Below, piece by piece: positions 56,991-64,000 of a DNA stretch of 64,000 nucleotides. The notes under the pieces were generated by a model. It saw nothing but the letters and a program-made list of their open reading frames with translations, was not told where the DNA came from and did no database searches. Source of the stretch: Eudorina sp. 2006-703-Eu-15. Taxonomy: Eukaryota; Chlorophyta; Chlorophyceae; Chlamydomonadales; Volvocaceae. The first letter of the stretch is position 1. Each line of letters opens with the position of its first letter. The translations under genes and the position numbers were made by a program. The DNA lies in assembly GCA_003117195.1 (NCBI GenBank), contig BDSI01000039.1, forward strand, positions 1 to 64,000, in the 5' to 3' direction.

Positions 56991-57700
56991 CGGAGGACCT
57001 AGTCGTTCGTGCCTCAGACAGCCAGCGTCAAGGCCCGTGGACTACAGGAAGGGGCCACACCGGCATTGACAGGCCACTCGGCATCCGAGGGCCTAGATGA
57101 GACGACGGCACCGCCACACCGCCAGAGGAATGGGTGGACCGGGTGGACGTGTCCCAATCTCTTAAATGCGTGCCGCGCACGCTCGAGGGCCGCCATGGCC
57201 CCCGCATCCCTGACAGTCCGCTGACAGTCCCTGACAACAGGGTGGAGACCCGACAGACTCCCACACACTCTCACCGCAACCCTATCGCAGCACCCATTTC
57301 CTCCCGCATCTACCGCGCAACAGAGCAGTCCCAGATATTGAAGTCATCGACGTCAATGGAAAATCGCGCGCGCTACATAAACCAGAACTTATACGCGAGG
57401 AAACCAGAGGAAACGTGCAACATGATAATCGTGAACCAGATGTTAGGACACGCTACGGCCGTGTAGGGCTACGCATTAATTCAGATCCGCCTTTTTTCAC
57501 GCTCCGTCCACGCCAAATGATTCGGCGGGTCTGATGCGGTTTCCTGGTGACGCAATCCTGGCACATTAATAACTTGGTGTGTTGGCCGATATGGCTGCAT
57601 GAAACCCTCGCGGATGGGAGCGGTGGATGTGGCGGATGGGTGCGCAGTCCTTGGTAGGGTCCTACGAAGCTATCTGGGCCCGTTGGATCGCCCGGTCGGG
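56991..57700. other. Unassigned region
   Basis: GC-rich to 57300 and then mixed. No exon chain or known domain was seen on either strand. Confidence 0.35.
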
Positions 57701-57828
57701 ACTAAATGATCCGGTTACTACTTGCGGCGCTTGAGCGTGACGGCCTGAGCGCGACGGCCGTTTTCTCAAACAAGGTGTGTAACGGTGATCGTACACGTGC
57801 ATACAGCCTGCAAGCAACCATTCGGTGA

Positions 57829-58791
57829 CTATAGCTGCTCATCGATGAAGGATGCAAGGGAGGGCAGGGGGAAGAGGCAGTCGCTGAGGCAGCCGTCCCA
57901 ATCCATCCCATATTCCCAATCCGGCCCCATGGCGGCGTTGTTTCTCTCCATATCTGTGCGACTAAAATTCAATGGGATGGGATCAGCCGGCTGGTTTTGC
58001 GATGGCAGCGCATCCTTGGACACAACACTGACGGATGAGGTCCCGGAAAGCTGGGGCTTCTGGGATCGGCCATCCCTGGGACGCAAGTCCATTCACCACG
58101 GCCATGCACTGATCTAACGCATCTACACATGCAGGGGTTTTCATGGCCCGCCCTCAATACATTTTTACTACCCGGAGCCGACAGACAAGACGCAATGGCT
58201 GCCCTGGCGTAACCAGATCGAATCTGGGCGTAACTGCGTGTCAGGCATTTTGGAGCTAGCCAAGCCGCTGGCTTCTCGTCGGCACATCCGCGGATTGCCC
58301 CCTTGATGCAAGGTTATCTGGTCGATGCCTAGAACAGGGTGAAATCGCAGGGGGCATTATCGAATGCTATGCAAAGTTATGTGAATGTGAATAACGAAGC
58401 AGACAGGATGCTTCCCACTCGCAAAGCATCACAGTGCAGGGTTTCAGTGCGCGGGCACTTCGACGGCCTTACATGGTCGTTGCACCTTCAGGACCCTGCG
58501 TTCCAGGATGAAAACGAACAGGTGACAACCACCCCGCAGCAATGCGCACTTCACACGATACCGACAGTCTATAAAGCAACAGTCCTGCTGCATCATCCTA
58601 TCGGCCGCCGCTGGTTTGCCTTCCACCTGGTATGCCTCTTCATACATCAAGCTAACCACATCGAACCACACCGAGAAGGCATCCAAGGAGCATCCCGTCC
58701 GTGACCAGAGCGCCATGAACCGGCTGTCGGCGCAACCCAGGTCCCCAAACTGACGACGGCCATCAGCCGCACTTGTCTGCATACCAAGCAA
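57829..58791 (-). CDS. Possible unidentified minus-strand gene (fragmentary)
   Basis: One plausible exon, 58627-58749, reads FGDLGCADSRFMALWSRTGC and then SLDAFSVWFDVVSLMYEEAY, with acceptor cgtcgtcag and donor CCAG|GTGGAA. It is 123 bases (41 codons). An open frame continues upstream to an ATG at 58791. Further down, 57829-58092 has an open minus frame ending WEYGMDWDGCLSDCLFPLP then ASFIDEQL and a stop. Joining the two is a guess. No family is recognised. A plus-strand open frame (57785-58117) overlaps and cannot be excluded as the real one. Confidence 0.25.
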
Positions 58792-59531
58792 GTCCCCCCG
58801 TCAGTCATCTGAGGTACAACACCCCTGCTGTAACACCAGCCCCGCGCGCTATAGTATCACAGGGGCCCCGCTGGACGCCTCTTCACCCTGAAGTGGCCGC
58901 ACATGAGCCCGAAGCCCCACCAGCTGCACGCGCAGATGGTGTAACACGTCTGCGTCGCATGCGGGGCAAAGGATACCGACTCCTAACGGAACGGCAGAGG
59001 CGGCTTTTGTGGCACACTTGCGCTCCCGTGGCATTCAGGCACCCTGGAGCATGCAGCAGACCTGACAAGCCCTACGAGTGCAGAGGCGAAACCGCCCAGC
59101 GCACCGAAAACACAACTGCGAGCTCCTGAGCTGAAATTGCATGCCCATGGCCCCCACGCTCTTCTATCCCTGTACCCCGCACTGTCGGCCGAAGCTCGAT
59201 CGCCGCCAAGGGCCTCGTTGCACCATCCAAGCCGAGGGTCTCCAACTGCCAACCTACCTGCACTGCGATCGCCAACGCCTACAACCTAGCCCAATCGTTG
59301 CTGCTGCGAAGAGCAGAAAGGAAATTACAGTTCTTCCAATGGACCAAGCTCTGCATGGGCAGCCAACCAAAATCCAACATAAACTGCAAGCACTACGTGC
59401 CTTCATGAGACCTTCCTGCCGTCATTACCCCAACACGGAAGACGCCGTACGATGGCCCCATTCTCCCGCAGTCGCGTCATTGGTGGTGCCGATCCCTACA
59501 CGGAATTCCGTCGGTAATTTGACCCCATCCG
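58792..59531. other. Spacer 3' of the OPR-like gene
   Basis: Several open frames on both strands, none with recognisable domains or splice support. It should hold the 3' end of the minus-strand OPR-like gene. Confidence 0.35.
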
Positions 59532-62500
59532 TCACAGTTCCAGTGCAACCGCGTTCCCGCGCGTCAGCGCGGGCTCCAGCGCCGGGTCGCCCAGCTGCCG
59601 CACCGCCCACTCCTGGATGCCCTGAAGCACAAGCGTGTTCACGTCAACGCCACTGGCATTACTGGTGCCGATGTCTGCCATGTGCGGCCCTGGAGCCGAA
59701 GCGCATGTAGTAACCCCGGCAAGCAGCTCTACTGGCCCACTCATCTTGGCCGCTGCGGCACCTGACGACGTCGCTTCCTTCCTCGTTGCAGCTGCACGAG
59801 GACGCCTTGAGCCCGGCCCAGCCCTCAGCGCGTCTGCCCTGCCATCTGGCTCGGCATCACCGGTCCCCGACACAAGCGCCTGCTGTTGCTGTAGCTGCTG
59901 CTTCTGCAGCTGCTGCTGACGCCGCAGCACCTGCCAGTTTGCCCGCCACTGCGCCAGCTCGTCTTCCCATTGCTGCCCCAGCGAAAGGCGTAGCCGCGCC
60001 ACCGCCCACGCGACCTGCGCGCGTTGCTGATTGGACAGATCCCCGACGACGGTCCGCAGGCAGGCCAGGTAGCAAGACACCCAGGCTCCGTCGGGGCGGA
60101 TGTCCAACACCGCCAGCGCCCACAGCAGCCGAGTAAGCGTCTCCGGCAGCTGCCCACTGGATCGGTCGCCGAGTCGACGCGTCCAGGCAGGCCGCACCCG
60201 ACCCACCTGCCCCGTTTCGTAACCCGCGGGCTGGTCCTCCCGGAGTTGCGGAGGAGGAGGGGCAGAGGTGGCAGCAGCAGCGCCGCCAGACAAGGCGGCA
60301 GCCAACCCGGCGGCTGCCGCCGACAGCAGCTCCGAGCGCGGCTGCGGCGGCGGCCGGAAGCCCAGACGCGCTGCGCCGCACGCGGCCGTTGCCAGGTGCC
60401 GCAGACTGAGTGCCCGCAGCCCAGGCAGTATCGCCTCAGACCAGCGCGCCATCCATAACCGGTGCGGCTTGTGGCCCAGATTCGCCAGCGGCAGCAGCAG
60501 CTGCGCCAGCTCGTCCGGCCGCATTCGCGGCAGGCGGTTATAGAGGTCCGAGTCGATAAGTTCCAGCCAGCTGGTAGAGGGCTCGAAACCCATGCCCGAC
60601 ACAGCTTCCAGCAGCTGCACTACCTCGCTGTCCGAGTGCTCCGGCAGACGCGCGGCAGCGTTCATGAGCAGCGCCGCCACGTCCCGCTTTGGCGCCTGGC
60701 ACTCCAGCGTTGCAGCGGCCCACACCGCGATGGTGCACTGCTGCGTATCCAAAGAGCTGAGGCTGTGGGCACGCATGGATAGAAAGGATAGGCGACACGT
60801 GTAGGAGTTGAGGGCCGCCCTTAAGACGGTAACGCTTGTAACATCCACGTTTGGTCCGGGCAGGTGTCCTCGCTAAACGTCCGCGCGACCTGGAGTGACG
60901 CTGACCAAGGAACTAGGAATTTCGCATGCTACGAAGCAATCGTTGCGAACAGAGGTCTCATGCGTTCCGAAGGTCTAACGGTCGTTGGCAGTTATCGTAC
61001 ACCTGTACGATTCGCGTCCCGGTTTGTTTGAAACGAGGCGGTCGCTGTCTGTCAAAGCCTTCGCTGGTCTTTCTGCAAGACCGGACATCCCTTTGTAGCG
61101 TTGCCCCACAACATCCCCCGGACCCACATACCTGTCCATAAGCTGGTTCCACAAGCAGCTGAAGAGCGCGGGGTGCGGTCGGTACCGCATGTTCGCGAGG
61201 CTGAGCAGAACCGTTGTCAAGCCCTCCGTCGTGAGCTGCTTCGCGGAGCTGCCCACCAGCCCCAGCACCACAGACATGAACATGGGCGGCGGCCGGTAAC
61301 CAACCTCCGCCAGGCCCAGCAGCACCGTGGGCAAGTAAGCGGCTGCCGACGACGCCTCGGGATTTTGGACCGCCGAGTCGCCGCCGCCTCCGTGGTTTAG
61401 GGCATGCCCTTCCGCTGCCGGCTTGCCGGCCGTGGGCGCCGAAACGCGTCCGGGACGCAGCAATCGTGGCTGATGCTGCGGCTGCTGCTCTGACAGCCGC
61501 AGAGCGAGCTGCGCCCTGGCGGCCTCCGCAAGCTCCGGATGCACCTGCCTCTCCGCCGCCGCCAGCTTCTCCAGCAGCTGCACCGGCAGCGTACCCGTCT
61601 GCAGTACTAGCACGCACACCCTTTTGCGGTAGACGCGCAGCCAGTCCGAAGGCAGCACCGCCCCCATGTTGACGACGCCGTACAGCAAAAGCGCCAGCTC
61701 CCGCATGCCGTACGCTTCAATGTGCATGGCCGAGTGGTGCAGCACGCCGCCGAGGAGCCCTCGGTCTGGCCGCAGGCCCAGCTTGCCGGCGGCGTAACAG
61801 AGGTGCGACAGCTCTGCGGGGCCGAAGCCGTGAAGCCGACGACTGGCCGCGGCGCAGAAGGATTCGAGCCAGGACTGCGGCGGCATGTAGCGCAACAGCA
61901 TCAGCGCATACAGCGTGTTGGCAAGGTGTTGCGGGTTGAACGTGTCCATCTGTGCCGAAGCGCGCCCCAGCACGAGCTCCAACCATCGCTCAGACGGTCT
62001 GTGCCCAAGTTTAGCCATCCCCCAGAGCGTGTTGGCGAGTTGGCGGCCCTCGAAACGTGCCAAGTGGGTCAGGACCGCGGACTCCAGCCGTGTCAGGAAC
62101 ACAGACTGTGCATCGCTGCCGTCGACATGCTGCGACGTTAGTTGTCGCTGTCGTCGGTTGCTGTGGGTGTGATCGTGCCGATCAGCAGGCTCCGGCTGAT
62201 TATTGACCGGACCATGCGAGGAATCCGCGCGCGATAACCGGAGGGAGCCCTGCCGAAAGCCTGCTTGCGGGGAGTCGCCCGGTGGCCACTGAGCAGGCCC
62301 TTGCTGGCGGTTGTTTCTGTGTGCGCCATTGACAGCAAGCTGGGCGCGGTGCGCATGCGGACTGACGCCCTCCAGATGCCGTAACAACTCGTCACCCGGC
62401 GGCACATCGGAATAAAGGTGTGCAGCCTCGTCCTGCCCGACGTTGGACCGCTGCCTGATGCCGCGGTTGCGGTCGTTGTTGCTACTGCTGCGCTCACTGC

Positions 62501-62918
62501 AGCCACTGCTACTGCTAACATGAAGCTGGGCCATGTGGGTTACGACGGCGCTGACATGAAGATGGTTCATGTGGTTGAGGTTCTCGTCTACGATGCCCTG
62601 AAGCTGCTGCCAACTTCTAGCGGCTTTGATGCGCCGCATCAGCTCCACTGCCTCTGCTTGACCGAGAGGGCTCGCCGGGGGTTGCGCAGCTGGTGCCATT
62701 CCCGCGGGCGCCAAGATTGCGGCGTCGCGCAGCTGCGGGGCCGCCTTGCCGTGCGCGGGCCCATTCAAATGGAGAGGTGTCCCGTTGGGTTGGGCATACT
62801 CACCACTCCACACCAAGGGAACCTGCACGCGCCGGGGTTGCGGGGGGACCCGGGCAAGTGACGAAACAGTTAGCAAACGGACTGAATGCAAGCTGCCCGT
62901 CCCCCCTGCCGTCTGCAC
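59532..62918 (-). CDS. Octatricopeptide-repeat (OPR)-like protein, probable organellar RNA factor
   Basis: Two exons, 62918-61132 and 60756-59532. The intron is 60757-61131, with donor ACAG|GTATGT and acceptor cctcag|CTC, and the phases match. The product is about 1003 residues from ATG 62918 to the stop at 59532. An N-terminal low-complexity part is followed by EAVELMRRIKAARSWQQLQG and then repeated ~38-residue helical units with LANTLWGMAKLGHRPSERWL, LSHLCYAAGKLGLRPD, LANTLYALMLLRYMPPQSWL, VLLGLAEVGYRPPPMF and AACGAARLGFRPPPQ. The recurrent aliphatic-x-A-x-LG-xxPxxxW pattern is that of OPR proteins, nuclear-encoded factors that bind chloroplast or mitochondrial transcripts in Chlamydomonas and relatives. 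The target RNA is unknown. A GTGAGT near 62797 leaves the exact N-terminus uncertain. No clear RAP domain was identified. Confidence 0.8.
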
Positions 62919-63790
62919 CTGCCCCGGTTACTTCAATTCGCACAGGGTACCTTAACCGTTCCCCGTGAACCCAACCCGGTGCACACCCCAGGCCCCTAGG
63001 CACACAGTCACAAGTCTGCAACCATCGGCAGAAGTTACCAGTGACTCACCGAACGCGTGCGGGCAGGCGGTGTGTCAACGCCCGAAGCATAGGAGTTCAC
63101 AGGTGGTGCTCCAGCAAGAATTGCGAGCCGCTGCGAGACCACGCGCCAAATGGGTTAGCCGTAGTGCAGCTTAGGATTGACTGTGTAAATATAGGTAACA
63201 ACGGAGACCAGCACTCACCCCGCGCCGGCCCCTGCCGTGGAAGGGGCAGACTTGCGCGGCGTGCGGCCGACCGCGCCGCGCCGCTTGGCGACCTTGCGTA
63301 CGCATCTTATGAAGCTAACCCATGACGTGATTTTCCACGAAAAACAGGTTAGTCGGTACGTGCAGCACCAAGTTCTATCCGTTATCCGAATTCACAAGTC
63401 CTTACGGCCCCTGTCAGTAATTGAAGGAAGTGTTGTTACGGAGACTGAATTGATTGGGTACGCTGCGCCAGGGCACCGAGAGACCTCGAAAGGCCATCTG
63501 TTTGTCAAGAACGGCGGCCTCGTACGGCAGCTCTTCTAGGGAGCAGCAACAAGGCTCAAATGATTTCTGTAACAAGTTTGTGATGTTTTGCTTTTAATAT
63601 GCTCAGCACTTAAACAACTACTTTCTAACTGCGGACTTCTCTGCAAGGATCTTGTTGCATTCCGTGGTTGACGCTTACACTCCAAAGCAGCAAAGGCCCT
63701 GGGGCCCGCCCCAGGCCTGCCAGGCCCTTTCGGTCGGCAGGCTAGGGCACAGTAGCTTGAGCCAGGGCTTGACTCTGTCAGTGTGACGAG
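62919..63790. promoter_or_regulatory. Divergent intergenic region between the OPR-like gene and RPB1
   Basis: About 870 bases between two start codons facing away from each other. No TATA box or conserved element was identified. Both 5' UTRs and promoters must lie here unless upstream non-coding exons exist. A short palindromic cluster gggcccgccccaggcctgcc lies at about 63702-63721. Confidence 0.5.
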
Positions 63791-64000
63791 ATGGCTAGCG
63801 TCGACCGGTTTCCCTACAGCAGCGCGCCTGTGCGGCAGGTTAAGGCCGTGCAGTTCAGCGTCTGGGACCCCGCGGAAATTGTAAGTGGAGGTTTTGTGGA
63901 CAAACTATGTACCTCGAACTCAAGACTTCCCGTACCTGCAGAAAGCTTATTCCGTCGCGGAAATTGTGTCCAGCGAGACCTATGAGAAAGGAAAGCCTAA
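63791..64000 (+). CDS. RPB1: RNA polymerase II largest subunit (RPB1), 5' end, partial
   Basis: Exon 1 (63791-63880) codes for MASVDRFPYSSAPVRQVKAV followed by QFSVWDPAEI. The intron is 63881-63941 (ATT|GTAAGT donor, cctgcag acceptor). Exon 2 from 63942 reads KAYSVAEIVSSETYEKGKP and runs off the window. The pattern R-F-P-x-S-x-A, V-x-x-V-QF-x-V/I-x-x-x-EI, SV, ET-x-EKGKP(K) is the start of the clamp core of RPB1 in plants and algae. Pol I and Pol III largest subunits differ here. Exon 1 ends in phase 0. The enzyme transcribes mRNA genes in the nucleus. Only 49 codons are visible, so the C-terminal heptads cannot be judged. Confidence 0.87.

Overview
This window reads as nuclear DNA of a green alga, most likely a chlamydomonadalean or volvocine species. 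The reasons are GC-rich coding exons split by many short GT-AG introns, an octatricopeptide-repeat (OPR) type protein, a very large 'tiny macrocysts' type membrane/PAS protein, an L1-type LINE, and the first exons of RNA polymerase II subunit RPB1. The lineage is inferred from protein style; no database was searched. No prokaryotic operon, rRNA gene, CRISPR array or confident tRNA gene was seen.

Layout. (1) 1-2.65 kb: a decayed Tnp2/EnSpm-like (possibly KDZ-related) transposase gene. (2) 3.0-7.2 kb: an exon-intron gene with frame breaks. It contains seven tandem ~151-bp exon+intron modules, a charged repeat, and a C-terminal 2-oxoglutarate/Fe(II) dioxygenase-like part (HxD, GSH, distal His). 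A second, damaged copy of the dioxygenase end lies at 7.18-7.9 kb. (3) 8.4-9.2 kb: a broken unidentified gene on the minus strand; a 246-bp piece of it is also found inside the damaged dioxygenase copy. (4) 9.64-12.32 kb: a clean eight-exon gene of unknown function with an acidic then lysine-rich tail. (5) 12.3-16.3 kb: gene-poor, repeat-rich DNA. (6) 16.3-26.8 kb: a nested LINE locus in (CATA)n microsatellites, holding a near full-length element, a 5'-truncated relative, and a 119-bp piece best explained as a target-site duplication. (7) 26.8-29.6 kb: gene-poor DNA. (8) 29.6-54.7 kb, minus strand: one ~25-kb gene for a tiny-macrocysts-like multi-pass membrane protein with TPR-like and PAS-like regions. 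(9) 54.7-59.5 kb: mostly unassigned, with an AT-richer block and one plausible minus-strand exon. (10) 59.5-62.9 kb, minus strand: a two-exon OPR-like protein. (11) 63.79 kb to the end, plus strand: the 5' end of RPB1, divergent from the OPR gene.

The most interesting items are: the LINE, whose (CATA)n tail matches the (CATA)n it sits in and whose ORF2 C-terminus carries a canonical PIP-box (PCNA-binding) motif; the amplified exon-intron modules; and a possible transposon carrying a dioxygenase gene. Several frame breaks fall at short homopolymers, so base-calling errors and true decay cannot be told apart from this sequence alone.
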